A stretch of DNA of 64,000 nt from Paenibacillus tundrae. Lineage in GTDB: Bacteria; Bacillota; Bacilli; Paenibacillales; Paenibacillaceae. Shown one piece after another: positions 1-8,944 of the stretch. Location of the stretch: contig NZ_JAUSTI010000002.1 of assembly GCF_030812775.1 (NCBI RefSeq), forward strand, positions 186,001 to 250,000, written 5' to 3'. The notes beneath the pieces were generated by a model. That model was given only the letters and a program-made list of their open reading frames with translations, made no database searches and was not told where the DNA came from. Position 1 is the first letter of the stretch, and each line of letters begins with the position of its first letter. The position numbers and the translations under genes are program-made.

Positions 1-882
1 ATTGTAATAGTGCATTTTGTACTGTTGTTGGAGGTAATCTTCAAACGAATAGCTTTTCTTCAATTCCTCTACGGGTTGATCGGCTTTATTCGCCATTTCT
101 TTTATATCTTTTTCATACGTTTCTAGATTGAATTCATTGGCACCCGTAGCATCAAAAGATTGACCCAGCAGCATTTCTTGTATACCTCTTGTTAGCGATT
201 TCCGAACATAAGCTTCACTTTCCTCTAACGATGGATTTTCAAGCTCTACAGAAGCATATTTCACAATATAGTCCTCATAACTCGAGTTCTCCCGGGCTGC
301 GTGTTCTCGTACGTTTTGAAGTTTATGGGCTATATCTTCCTCGCTCATGTCGAATTCTGATCCGTCGATACCTGCTTTAATCCAAGCTTGTGCAATTTTA
401 AATACATTCTGCTTTTTCAATTGCTCGGAGAAATCATGATATAAATGAGCTTTGTACTCCTTGATCGTATGAACATGCTCTATATTCAGGCCTTCAATGA
501 ATTCATCTGTTACCTCGGGTACAATTTTTCTTTGAGCATTTACTACTTTTAGGGTTGTTTCCTCTCCATCTATGCTAATGCGCTTAACTTCCCCTATTTT
601 CATTCCAACAACATGCTCTTCAATACGTTTGTTAAAACCAATGCCTACGGAAACCTGTACATTACTTTTATTCAGATCGGTGTTGTCACTTTCGATATCC
701 ACTGTAACAATGTCACCTGAAACAATTGGATCAGATGACTCAATCAAAACTACATGTTTCTTTGCCACAAATGAGATCGCATCTTCAACCTGGGATTCAA
801 TTTTTTCATGTTGAATGGATAGCTCCTCAGGTATGATAAATGTACTAAAATCATATCTATTTAATAATTTTGATTTTAACAA
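1..882 (-). CDS. Trigger-factor-like FKBP-type peptidyl-prolyl isomerase, C-terminus cut by window edge
   Basis: The frame is open from a TTG start to the first base of the window, 294 codons with no stop, so the 3' end lies outside. The TTG was chosen because AAAGGAG (891-897) sits 8 nt upstream and no ATG is better placed. About residues 50-110 read like an FKBP domain (SGDIVTVDI, then a GIG..FNKRIEEHVVGMKIGEVKRI stretch), the same order as in trigger factor. The rest is a charged helical region (VTDEFIEGLN.., then a helix-rich arm) like the trigger factor C-terminal chaperone domain. The N-terminus is shorter than a true ribosome-binding domain, so this is probably a paralogue rather than the housekeeping tig. 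Role inferred: prolyl isomerase or chaperone. No neighbour hints at a substrate. Confidence 0.6.
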   Translation of the reverse strand, partial: MLKSKLLNRYDFSTFIIPEELSIQHEKIESQVEDAISFVAKKHVVLIESSDPIVSGDIVTVDIESDNTDLNKSNVQVSVGIGFNKRIEEHVVGMKIGEVKRISIDGEETTLKVVNAQRKIVPEVTDEFIEGLNIEHVHTIKEYKAHLYHDFSEQLKKQNVFKIAQAWIKAGIDGSEFDMSEEDIAHKLQNVREHAARENSSYEDYIVKYASVELENPSLEESEAYVRKSLTRGIQEMLLGQSFDATGANEFNLETYEKDIKEMANKADQPVEELKKSYSFEDYLQQQYKMHYYN

Positions 883-1063
883 TCTAGTCACTCCTTTATT
901 ATTATCATGGTTTAGCTACCATAAAGTTTCACATATAAAAGAATCTAAAATATACAAGATACTTGAACACCTGTATATTCTAGATCTTTTACTTGGTTAA
1001 GAATTGTTAGCCGCTAGACACACAGAATGTATCTCTTATTACTGACGTATTTATCCGAAAGCG

Positions 1064-4000
1064 TTAGGATATTAGATCTGTAACGACATCGAACACTTCT
1101 TTATTTTCATTAATTTTATCTTTGTTACCAATTACACAAGAACGGCCTTGCGCTACGATTTCTTCGAGCAGTTTGGCATATCCCTGTATATCCTCAGCCG
1201 TAGTTGATAGGATCTCTCGTCTTTCTTTCTCCAGATCAGCAAATGATATGTTACTAAAGTAGTATGCATCACTTTGCTCACCTTTTTCGCGATCGGATAA
1301 AGGTCTATCTTGCCCTGCAATGGTGCCAATGATATACTTTGTCATCGTTTGTTGGTCTTCATTGAAATCAGCCAAATGTTCGTAAGCATGATCGTAAACA
1401 TTGAAGGTAGCTGCTACATTCGGGTCTCTATAGGAGAAAAATGAACAAACTCCCCATCGACTAATCATCATGCCTACTCCATATGCCCCACCTTTTACCC
1501 TCACAGCATTCCACAGGTAATTCAGGTCAAGAATTCTCTTCAGAACCTTGAGCTTACCCGAGTATTCATAACCTAAAGTTTGATATTGGTAACCTTTCGT
1601 GACGTAAGAAACACCGCTAGAAATAACATAAGCTTCATTTTCTTCAGTTGTATCACTGATTTCTGTAGGTTGAACCTTGTGATTCTTCGTTAAATCATTT
1701 AATTCTAACCGAGGCAAGAACTCGCTGAATACGTTAAATAACGCCTGATCTCCAGTGAAGCTTAAGACAAGATTCGTTTTGGTAAAGACATACTGTCTCG
1801 TTTTCTCAAGTGCTTCAAGAATAGATTCTTGATTCTGATCAAAGTCCTTCAAGATACTACAAATAAAACGATAGAAGTTGATTCCATCTAGATTTTCTTC
1901 ATATTTGGCAGCGTGAGATAATTGGGAATGCACCCGCATTAACGCAAAGGAATGACCGTTTTGATTCAGACTCATCTCAAGATTCAGCTTGATTTCTTGT
2001 AGCAATTCCAGAATTCTCTTCTCATCTGTGAACAGCGAGTGGTTTATGATTTCGTTCAAATAATGGAAAGAAACTTCGAGATGAGGCTCAAGCACTTTAG
2101 CTCTAGCTCTTAATCTCACATTCAAATTCTCTTCATTTGAATTTTCAAACGTTTTATTAGAGAAATCCAGTCCTCCAAACTTGATACTGATTTCATTAGA
2201 TAACTCGTTATAGTTATAATTTCGAGTATCTACCTTACCAAGAAGCTTGCTTAACAAGGAAACGTAAGGAATGTAAGACTCCCCCAGTTCTCTCACCACA
2301 TTTTTGATATCAAAGTAGAGATTATAGTGCGCGATCTTACTGGTGTTCATCTCATGCCACAGTGTATCTATGCCATTAACTTTTACATCTGTGCAAGGGA
2401 TTCTCTCTGGACTCTGGTTAAGGTCACTCAACGTGAGCATTGGAATCTGTTCAAGATCTTCCTTGGTATCTCGTGTAGACTGTCTTTGGATAAGCTTTTC
2501 TGTTTCCTTCTGCAGTTGATCAAGCTCTTCTGTACGAAGTGAATTCTGATATGTCTTAAGTTTGTTAAGTTCAGCCTGACGCTTCTGTTCTCCTAATGTC
2601 CTGGATGGCTTCACCACTGCAAAACTATTGTGCTTACTATTCAGAATGATCTCCTCAATGAGTTGTTCGAAATAGTTTGTAGTTAATGCTAATTTGATCT
2701 GTTCAAATAATTTCTCATATGCTAGACAATCTTCTGGTCTTCCATCATATAGCCAGTTATCCATAACAAATAAGTTGTAAACAAGCCCTTTTGGCATACT
2801 AAAGTCTGCTTCTCTTAACTGAAACTCACTCCCGCTGATCGCACCTTCAATGAGCTTCTTATCAATTCCTTCTTCTACAATTCGTGTGAGTTCTTCGATA
2901 ACTGCAAGCTTGAATTCTTCTTCCTGTCCTTCGTGAGCATTTCTAACGATGATTGAGAAAACGGGCTGACGCAAAGCACTATTAAACATCCCTGACACAT
3001 GCTGCCCAATCCCTCTCGCAAGGAGTGCCTTTTTCAATGGTGCGGCTGGGCTAGTTAGCAGGATTTCCTGTAAGATCTGAGATGCCACCGCACGTTCTCT
3101 ATCAGAATGTTCGCCAATTACAAAATTCAACGCCATATGCACTTTATTTTCTACGGTATCTGTTTCCAACACTTCATATTCTTTTACAACAGTATGCTTC
3201 TGAACAGGTTGCTGCAGAGGGATGCTGGAATCAATCTGCTTTTTGTCATATTTAGTTAAGTAATCCCGATCCAGAAAAGCTAACGTTTCTTCCACATTCA
3301 GATTCCCGTACAAAAAGATGTAGCTGTTACTTGGGTGATAGTAGGTATAATAAGCTTCCATAAAACCGTCATATGTTAGGTCGGTAATCTTCTCTGGATC
3401 TCCCCCTGAAACATGACGATAAGGGTTATCCGGGAATATGGATTCATTAATAGTATTGGCGAGGATGGTATCAGGAGAGGAAAATACGCCCTTCATTTCA
3501 TTAAATACAACACCTTTATAGATGAGCTCATCCGTGGTTTCATTTATTTCGTAATGCCAACCTTCTTGCTTAAAGATCTCATCGTGCTCACGAATGTTTG
3601 GATTGAACACGGCATCCATATACACGTCCATGAGATTCATGAAATCTTTCTCATTCCGACTGGCTACGGGATACATCGTTTTGTCCGCAAAGGTCAATGC
3701 GTTTAAGAACGTGTTCATAGAACCCTTTAACAATTCTACAAATGGTTCTTTCACATTAAATTTTCTCGATCCACATAGAACCGAATGCTCTAGTATATGA
3801 AATACGCCTGTACTGTCACTTGGGGGTGTACGGAAAGAGATGCTAAACACCTTATTATCATCCGTACTATCTACATATAATAGTCTAGCTCCAGTCTTAG
3901 TATGTTCTAATGTATATACATTGGCATTAAGCTCTTTAACGAAAGTTTCCTTGTTGACAGTGAAGCCAGAATACACTTGATTAAGGTTTAATTTCGACAT
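1064..4000 (-). CDS. M16C-family zinc metallopeptidase (presequence-protease/insulinase type)
   Basis: At 978 residues this has the usual length of a single-chain M16C peptidase, with two halves forming a closed chamber that degrades unfolded peptides. The inverted zinc motif HILEH is at residues 68-72, and the distal glutamate ligand fits E168 in VVFNEMKG. The C-terminal half keeps the family's basic and glycine-rich signature (VKGGAYGVG near residue 850). There is no signal peptide, so it acts in the cytosol. The ATG start is preceded by a purine-rich GGGGGTAAAA stretch. It is transcribed alone, with about 180 nt separating it from the trigger-factor-like gene downstream. Family certain; physiological substrate unknown. 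Confidence 0.9.
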   Translation of the reverse strand: MSKLNLNQVYSGFTVNKETFVKELNANVYTLEHTKTGARLLYVDSTDDNKVFSISFRTPPSDSTGVFHILEHSVLCGSRKFNVKEPFVELLKGSMNTFLNALTFADKTMYPVASRNEKDFMNLMDVYMDAVFNPNIREHDEIFKQEGWHYEINETTDELIYKGVVFNEMKGVFSSPDTILANTINESIFPDNPYRHVSGGDPEKITDLTYDGFMEAYYTYYHPSNSYIFLYGNLNVEETLAFLDRDYLTKYDKKQIDSSIPLQQPVQKHTVVKEYEVLETDTVENKVHMALNFVIGEHSDRERAVASQILQEILLTSPAAPLKKALLARGIGQHVSGMFNSALRQPVFSIIVRNAHEGQEEEFKLAVIEELTRIVEEGIDKKLIEGAISGSEFQLREADFSMPKGLVYNLFVMDNWLYDGRPEDCLAYEKLFEQIKLALTTNYFEQLIEEIILNSKHNSFAVVKPSRTLGEQKRQAELNKLKTYQNSLRTEELDQLQKETEKLIQRQSTRDTKEDLEQIPMLTLSDLNQSPERIPCTDVKVNGIDTLWHEMNTSKIAHYNLYFDIKNVVRELGESYIPYVSLLSKLLGKVDTRNYNYNELSNEISIKFGGLDFSNKTFENSNEENLNVRLRARAKVLEPHLEVSFHYLNEIINHSLFTDEKRILELLQEIKLNLEMSLNQNGHSFALMRVHSQLSHAAKYEENLDGINFYRFICSILKDFDQNQESILEALEKTRQYVFTKTNLVLSFTGDQALFNVFSEFLPRLELNDLTKNHKVQPTEISDTTEENEAYVISSGVSYVTKGYQYQTLGYEYSGKLKVLKRILDLNYLWNAVRVKGGAYGVGMMISRWGVCSFFSYRDPNVAATFNVYDHAYEHLADFNEDQQTMTKYIIGTIAGQDRPLSDREKGEQSDAYYFSNISFADLEKERREILSTTAEDIQGYAKLLEEIVAQGRSCVIGNKDKINENKEVFDVVTDLIS

Positions 4001-4147
4001 GTTTTACCCCCCGATGAAATTTTTATCATTCTAGCATTGGGGTAAATGTAAAACAATATCGTTGGTTTATTCAGGAACAATTCATGTCTATTCAGGATAG
4101 TATGATGTTCATTTGACTTTACTAATTTCATTTCCAACAGAAAATAA

Positions 4148-4190
4148 AAAGTGATCTTTTCCCGATTTGATACTTGGAAATGATCACTTT
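4148..4190. repeat. AT-rich long hairpin, possible terminator or operator
   Basis: Arms AAAGTGATC (4148-4156) and GATCACTTT (4182-4190) are exact complements. The adjoining TTTCC/GGAAA extends the stem around a loop of about 13 nt. On the minus strand the second arm runs into TTTTTATTTT, so it could act as a weak intrinsic terminator upstream of the M16 gene. It could also be a protein-binding dyad. Confidence 0.4.
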
Positions 4191-4210
4191 AGGTTGAACC
4201 AATACGGTAT

Positions 4211-4245
4211 AAAAAAATGTCCTACCAAGTCTGAATAGTAGGACA
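4211..4245 (-). terminator. Rho-independent terminator of the SDR gene
   Basis: On the minus strand TGTCCTAC, an 11-nt loop and GTAGGACA form an 8-bp stem followed by seven T. It lies 15 nt past the SDR stop. Confidence 0.85.
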
Positions 4246-4260
4246 CTCTCATCTGAAACG

Positions 4261-4977
4261 TTATGGATTCGTTGACCAAAGTACAGCTTCTTTCAATAGA
4301 ATCCGTTGATTAAGCTTCAATTGAGCCACAATCAGTTCACCTAAATCTTCAGGCTGCATAACCTTCTCGGGATTACCGTCTGTTAGCTTAGATTCAATTG
4401 CCAAGTCTGTAGCTACCGTACTTGGCGTTAGTGTAGTTACTCGAATATTTTTCTTACGCACCTCAAGCATTAAGGATTCACTAAGTCCAATGACTGCTGC
4501 TTTGGATGCCGTATATGCACTCGTAAGCGGCGCACCTCGGAGCCCTGCCGTTGAAGCAACGTTGATAATATCACCTGTATTGCGCTCCATCATCTCTGGC
4601 AATACTGCACGAGTTGTATAATATACCCCTTTGACATTAACGTCGATGATATTTGTCCATTCTTCAGGTGTCAATTCCATGAATCCCCCAAATTTACCAA
4701 TCCCGGCATTGTTAACGAGGATGTCGACGGCTCCTAATTCGCTTCGAATTGAATCCACTGCTGTGGTGATTGCATCCATGTCAGATACATCTGCTGAGGC
4801 TACTGCAACGTTCACATTGTACGACTTAAGCTCCTCCGCTACATTTTGTAAATTTTCAAGACTCCGGCCAACTAGACCTACATGTACACCCTCTTGTGCA
4901 AGCGAGATTGCGATTGTTCGCCCGATACCTCGCCCTGCTCCCGTAATTAACGCTACTTTACCTGTGATGGATTGCAT
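4261..4977 (-). CDS. Short-chain dehydrogenase/reductase (FabG-like 3-ketoacyl reductase family)
   Basis: The 238-residue classical SDR carries the TGAGRGIG cofactor loop (residues 12-19), NNAG (89-92), a structural Asn at 114, and the catalytic Ser142, Tyr155 and Lys159 (YTASK). It is an NAD(P)H-dependent cytosolic oxidoreductase. The FabG-like sequence does not fix the substrate, and it stands away from any fatty-acid genes. An HxlR-type regulator lies just upstream on the same strand, with an 18-bp palindrome in the gap. This is a common arrangement for stress- or quinone-responsive reductases, so regulation by that neighbour is likely (inference). The ATG start follows GGAGAGAGAA. Confidence 0.85.
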   Translation of the reverse strand: MQSITGKVALITGAGRGIGRTIAISLAQEGVHVGLVGRSLENLQNVAEELKSYNVNVAVASADVSDMDAITTAVDSIRSELGAVDILVNNAGIGKFGGFMELTPEEWTNIIDVNVKGVYYTTRAVLPEMMERNTGDIINVASTAGLRGAPLTSAYTASKAAVIGLSESLMLEVRKKNIRVTTLTPSTVATDLAIESKLTDGNPEKVMQPEDLGELIVAQLKLNQRILLKEAVLWSTNP

Positions 4978-5123
4978 TTTAGTTTCTCTCTCCTTTTATA
5001 TCTCGTTCGAACGTTAAAATGTAAAGTCAACCTACAAACTCAGAAATCGAATACGGATCAAACTATAAAGTTCATATTACACGCTTAAGCTCGTATTGAA
5101 TAGAATGCACTTTTCGGTACGGA

Positions 5124-5141
5124 GGTTACCAATTGGTAACC
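5124..5141. promoter_or_regulatory. 18-bp perfect palindrome, candidate HxlR operator
   Basis: GGTTACC-AATT-GGTAACC is perfectly self-complementary. It lies between the HxlR stop and the SDR start, about 150 bp upstream of the SDR. HxlR/DUF24 proteins are dimeric winged helices that bind such dyads. Which promoter it controls is inferred. Confidence 0.6.
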
Positions 5142-5152
5142 AACTCCTTAGC

Positions 5153-5554
5153 TCATTGTGTTTCCTGTTTAAGTTGTTCGATCCGTTTACTTCCCCATGT
5201 ATACATCATTTCGACAATCGGCAATATACTCATCCCGACCGTTGTCATCGAATATTCTACTTTAGGCGGTACATCAGGGTAGACCTCCCTATGAACAATC
5301 CCATCTTCAGTAAGCTCACGGAGCTGGCTTGTCAACATTTTATGCGAAATTTTAGGAAACAACTTCTGTAAATCACTGAAACGATGTGGCCCTTCTACGC
5401 CTAAATGCCATAAAATAACCACTTTCCATTTACCACTGAGGATAGATAACGTATACTCCTTGGCACAATGGTAGTCTTTTTCTATTAATCTGGTTCTTAT
5501 TTCTTGTCTTAAATGATCTGCCATTTCTCCATCATCCTTAATGATATTAATCAT
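5153..5554 (-). CDS. HxlR/DUF24-family winged-helix regulator
   Basis: The 133 residues contain the standard HxlR core: C30 just before the first helix, then SGKWKVVILWHL, FSDLQKLFPKISHKMLTSQLREL (recognition helix) and the PPKVEYSMT wing. Family members such as YodB and HypR sense electrophiles or thiol stress through the conserved N-terminal cysteine, and C30 sits at that place. The target is probably the adjacent SDR gene and itself (inference from the palindrome at 5124-5141). The start is the ATG at 5554; a further in-frame Met at residue 11 is possible. Confidence 0.85.
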   Translation of the reverse strand: MINIIKDDGEMADHLRQEIRTRLIEKDYHCAKEYTLSILSGKWKVVILWHLGVEGPHRFSDLQKLFPKISHKMLTSQLRELTEDGIVHREVYPDVPPKVEYSMTTVGMSILPIVEMMYTWGSKRIEQLKQETQ

Positions 5555-5621
5555 TCCAAACCTTATATCCTATAGTCAATCCTATGTATTATACCATCAA
5601 TATCGAAACAGATCTTAACAC

Positions 5622-5656
5622 AAACAGCCTGACTCCCTCATAAAGTCAGGCTGTTT
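5622..5656. terminator. Intrinsic terminator, 13-bp stem
   Basis: AAACAGCCTGACT (5622-5634) pairs exactly with AGTCAGGCTGTTT (5644-5656) around 9 nt. The T-rich tail is better on the plus strand, but the only gene reading into it is the small minus-strand gene at 5833, so it may work in both directions. Confidence 0.7.
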
Positions 5657-5832
5657 ATTATTTAAGAAGAAAATCTAGCAACAAGTATTCTATGGGGAAG
5701 ATTGTTTTCTCTCCCCGATCAACTCGATCTTCTTTCGTCAACTTACAAAACATTTTAATAGAAAATTTAATGAAAAATTTGTCTGCATAATCCCATTTTT
5801 TCAAATCTAGAAGGAACCGACGCTAAAAGTGT

Positions 5833-6009
5833 TTATGTATTTCTGTGTTCTATTCTGTTAAACAGCTCTTGTCCATCATATCCGCGGTCTCTAACTACAT
5901 CACTCAGGAATCCCACACCGTTACCAGAATCACCTCCAAATGAAGCCCAACTGAGCGCTCCTAGCACCATAGCAAATGGATACATCATAACTCTTAATAC
6001 TCTTTTCAT
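5833..6009 (-). CDS. Small hypothetical membrane-associated protein (58 aa)
   Basis: I place the start at the second ATG (6009) because AAGGGGA lies 7 nt upstream of it; the longer 66-residue reading begins inside that region. The product has a basic N-terminus (MKRVLRVMM), one hydrophobic segment (about residues 6-22, YPFAMVLGALSWASF) and a polar, Gly/Asp-rich tail. It resembles a small single-span protein or an uncleaved signal. I recognise no family. It stands alone between an unknown gene and a terminator. Confidence 0.5.
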   Translation of the reverse strand: MKRVLRVMMYPFAMVLGALSWASFGGDSGNGVGFLSDVVRDRGYDGQELFNRIEHRNT

Positions 6010-6167
6010 TTGCTCATCCCCTTTTCTCTTCAACTGATTAATTTGACATATACCCTATTATTACGAATATTAAGTATACATGTTTCAATTTTCTTGATTC
6101 AGAATAAATACAAATCAAAAAAGTCGATGCCCAGATGGACATCAACTTTAACGCGCGTAACCGTATA

Positions 6168-6773
6168 CTAACCTTGAAAAAACATTGGAAATTGTTGAAT
6201 GATTCCGGTGGTCATCATATCGGCCATCTCTAATGCTTGTTGTTCAATGGGATCAGCAAGGGCTACATTCGTGGTGTAATCCTTCGCAATACGAGTAGCT
6301 ACCGCTTCACTTAACAGTCTCAAGTGTTCGAACATCATCCGTTGCCATTCCTCTTTAGACCAATATGGATTGATTCTAGCAAAAAACTGAGCAATGTTGT
6401 CTGCATTCGCGTACCAACGTTTCTGTGCATCCTCCGCTGCTGTAGTATTGCCTGCTTTTAGTGCGGTAACAAGCTCTGCCGCAATGGTCAGATGCTCACT
6501 GAGTAGCTTCTCAAACTCATTGGCAATAGCTGAGCCATAGATCGGTGCAAGCACCACTGCAAAGTCTTGTGGATTACGAAGAAGTCTTGCCGTAGTCTGG
6601 TCTGCATCTCCAAGCCCATCAACAATACTGCTCACAGTTAACCTTGTCCAGAAAACATGTTGTTCCCAGAGCGTCCGTAATTTCCTGTTTAGCTCTACAC
6701 TGTTTGGTGTCCATTGCACAACGTGCTCTTGTCGAAATCCAGGATAATAATAAACGGGATAATACGTATACAT
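6168..6773 (-). CDS. Conserved hypothetical protein with Tyr-rich N-terminus and aromatic WYANADNI core
   Basis: This 201-residue soluble protein is mostly helical and starts with MYTYYPVYYYPG. Recognisable blocks are LWEQHVFWTRL (about 35-45), an RLLRNPQDF segment, SEHLTIAAELV, WYANADNIAQF, NPYWSKEEW and MADMMTTGIIQQFP. I know similar bacillar proteins only as uncharacterised, and some may carry unreliable automatic names. The repeated HL/EH and W positions suggest a four-helix bundle, perhaps with duplicated halves, but no catalytic motif is certain. It is transcribed divergently from the CPBP protease gene with under 100 bp between. No function is proposed. Confidence 0.7.
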   Translation of the reverse strand: MYTYYPVYYYPGFRQEHVVQWTPNSVELNRKLRTLWEQHVFWTRLTVSSIVDGLGDADQTTARLLRNPQDFAVVLAPIYGSAIANEFEKLLSEHLTIAAELVTALKAGNTTAAEDAQKRWYANADNIAQFFARINPYWSKEEWQRMMFEHLRLLSEAVATRIAKDYTTNVALADPIEQQALEMADMMTTGIIQQFPMFFQG

Positions 6774-6867
6774 CTATCCGTCAACTCCTCTTTTTCAACA
6801 ATATATAGGCGAAACACCATATTGGTGCATGAAAAATGGGTAATATGTGATCTAAGGAGGAAGAACT

Positions 6868-7476
6868 ATGGAACCGCATAAGGAAAAGCCAACTAACACA
6901 ACAAAGGATTTCAGTACAAGAGACGCTGGGTTAGTGTTTCTTTCATTTTCTTTCATTTGTGCAGCTATTATCTTTGCCCTTGTCATTAATGATGTACTAA
7001 CACTTCAACATTTTTTATCCTTGGATTCGCCTTTAGAAATGATTTGGATTATCGTCTTTTCTACGATTGGTCTACTGTTGTTCGGGGTCATTTTGAGTTC
7101 ATATATCCCTGCAAAATATATCGATGACACGAATAAAAGCTATCCGGATTCCTCAATCCTTACCCTCTCGCTATTTATGTTTGTAGGCGCATTGTTTGAG
7201 GAAATGTTATTTAGAGGAATTGTGCAAAATGTACTATACGTATTCATTGATAGTAAATGGATTGCAATCCTTACAACCACATTGTTGTTCATCGGCTTTC
7301 ATATTCAATATTTCAAGAAACCGATCATGCTCATCAACATTACCATTCCAAGTTTCGTTTTTGGATGGATTTATACAGAAACGAACAATATCGCCGTTCC
7401 AGTTCTTGTCCATTTCCTTATGAATGTAGGTATAACGCTGTTATTTAAATATAATATCATCCGTCTCAAACGTTAA
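6868..7476 (+). CDS. CPBP-family intramembrane metalloprotease (CAAX/Abi type)
   Basis: A 202-residue membrane protein with about six hydrophobic segments and the four CPBP motifs: EEMLFRG at 111-117 (catalytic Glu pair and Arg), H145 in GFHIQYF, and H182 with N186 in VHFLMN. These form the di-Glu/His active site in the bilayer. Bacterial members act in prenyl-protein cleavage, signal or bacteriocin-peptide handling and immunity; nothing nearby says which. The start has an excellent AAGGAGG 7 nt upstream. The stop overlaps by 4 nt the stop of the convergent trpS, and no terminator is visible between them. Confidence 0.85.
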   Translation: MEPHKEKPTNTTKDFSTRDAGLVFLSFSFICAAIIFALVINDVLTLQHFLSLDSPLEMIWIIVFSTIGLLLFGVILSSYIPAKYIDDTNKSYPDSSILTLSLFMFVGALFEEMLFRGIVQNVLYVFIDSKWIAILTTTLLFIGFHIQYFKKPIMLINITIPSFVFGWIYTETNNIAVPVLVHFLMNVGITLLFKYNIIRLKR

Positions 7477-8459
7477 AACGTAACTATGCCCATCGCCTGT
7501 TTCACTTTAGTAAGTGTAACATTGGCCTGAATAGCTGCTTGTTCAGCGCCATGCTTAACAATCTCATCCAACTCTGACGAGTTCACGATTTCCTTAAATC
7601 GACTCTGAAGCGGGACTAATTTCTCAACCACCAGTTCAGCTAATTCCTTTTTGAATGTACCATAACCCTGTCCGTCGAACTTTTTCACAACATGCTCTAT
7701 TGTTTCGTCCGAAAATACAGAATAGATCTCAATTAAATTGCTAATGGCAGGCTTCGTCTCCCAGTTGTAATAGACGCTCCCCTCAGAATCGGTAACTGCA
7801 CGAGCGAATTTCTTCTGAATCGTCTCAGGTGAGTCTAAGAGAAGTACATAACTGCTGAGATTTGGATTGCTTTTACTCATTTTCTTGGCTGGATTATCTA
7901 GTCCCATAATTCGACTGCCAATCTCTTGAATGATAGGCTCTGGTAGGGTGAATGTTTGCCCAAAGCGATGATTGAACCGTTCGGCTACATTTCGTGTTAG
8001 CTCCAAATGCTGCTTTTGATCTTCCCCCACGGGTACATGTGTCGCTTGGTAGAGTAGAATGTCTGCTGCCATTAAGACGGGATAGGTGAACAACGCTGAG
8101 CTGACAACATCCTTACCCTCTGATTTATCCTTGAATTGTGTCATGCGACTCAACTCTCCAAAGCTAGCTTGCGTTTCGAGCAACCACGAAAGTTCAGGGT
8201 GTGCAGCAACTTGGGATTGAAGAAATATGCATGCTTTAGCAGGGTCTACACCTGCCGCAATATAAAATGCTGCAATTTCTCGTGAGCGACGCCTTAATTC
8301 TTCTGGATCTTGATACACTGTGATCGCATGTAAGTCAGGGATAAAGAAAAAACATTCAAACTCATGTTGATACTTAACAAATTGACTTAATGCTCCACCA
8401 TATCCTCCAATGTTCAGATCCCCACTTGGCTTAATGCCTGATAAAATTCTCTGTTTCAT
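7473..8459 (-). CDS. trpS: Tryptophan--tRNA ligase
   Basis: Class Ic synthetase of 328 residues from the ATG preceded by AGGAGG 7 nt upstream; a longer reading from 8489 is not supported by a ribosome site. KMSKS appears as KKMSKSNPN in the middle of the chain, and GEDQKQHLELTRN, TQFKDKS and TDSEG are typical TrpRS blocks. The HIGH-equivalent, usually close to LGNY.GA, is here IGGYGGA, an unusual Asn-to-Gly change. It charges tRNA-Trp in the cytosol. A T-box leader with a UGG specifier directly upstream independently confirms the amino acid. The altered signature suggests a second, divergent TrpRS copy; whether another trpS exists cannot be seen here. Confidence 0.93.
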   Translation of the reverse strand: MKQRILSGIKPSGDLNIGGYGGALSQFVKYQHEFECFFFIPDLHAITVYQDPEELRRRSREIAAFYIAAGVDPAKACIFLQSQVAAHPELSWLLETQASFGELSRMTQFKDKSEGKDVVSSALFTYPVLMAADILLYQATHVPVGEDQKQHLELTRNVAERFNHRFGQTFTLPEPIIQEIGSRIMGLDNPAKKMSKSNPNLSSYVLLLDSPETIQKKFARAVTDSEGSVYYNWETKPAISNLIEIYSVFSDETIEHVVKKFDGQGYGTFKKELAELVVEKLVPLQSRFKEIVNSSELDEIVKHGAEQAAIQANVTLTKVKQAMGIVTF

Positions 8460-8512
8460 TCCCATTCCTCCTAATTCATTTGAATTCATCTAACCAAAAT
8501 TATTAGACGAAT

Positions 8513-8793
8513 GAAAAACAAAAAACACTCCATCCCTTAAAAGGGACGAAGTGTTAGACTCCGCGATACCACCCGAATTCAGCCTATGGCTGCACTCACA
8601 CCTGTCAAAACGACTAACAGGGTTCCCATGGATAACGGAGGGATGCCGTCAACGCCTACTGTTCGCTATGCGAAGTTCGAATTGAAGCGAATGGACCCAT
8701 TCGTTGCACTTTCTCGTACCGGACCTCTCACCATTCGCCGGCTCGCTTGGACGATTCAATACAACTACTCTTTCCATTCATTGCTAACTATTC
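8513..8793 (-). promoter_or_regulatory. tRNA-Trp T-box riboswitch leader of trpS
   Basis: On the minus strand: an AGAGTAG motif near 8766-8772, a structured stem I with AATGGTGAGAGG in its apical part, then GAA-TGG-G at 8702-8696, where UGG (8699-8697) matches the expected specifier position. The T-box core GGGTGGTATCGCGG is at 8574-8561. A terminator follows (arms 8524-8553, then T-rich to 8513). Uncharged tRNA-Trp should stabilise the antiterminator and switch trpS on. Confidence 0.93.
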
Positions 8794-8799
8794 TAAATT

Positions 8800-8828
8800 A
8801 AAATACATATTATCCGAATCTCAGTCAA
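8800..8828 (-). promoter_or_regulatory. Probable sigma-A promoter of the trpS T-box transcript
   Basis: Minus strand TTGACT (8828-8823), a 17-nt spacer and TATTTT (8805-8800). The implied start falls just before the T-box stem I. Confidence 0.55.
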
Positions 8829-8944
8829 AAATCAAGCATCTAAATATAGGGTAAATGACCCATCATATCACTAAATTTGTATTTACATAAAACAACTGGA
8901 CTGGGGAATGCTACAAAAAAATTCTCCAGTTTGGAGTGAAATCG

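Noticed and set aside
8586-8801. 71-codon plus-strand frame
   Set aside because: It lies across the T-box leader, which explains the sequence better.
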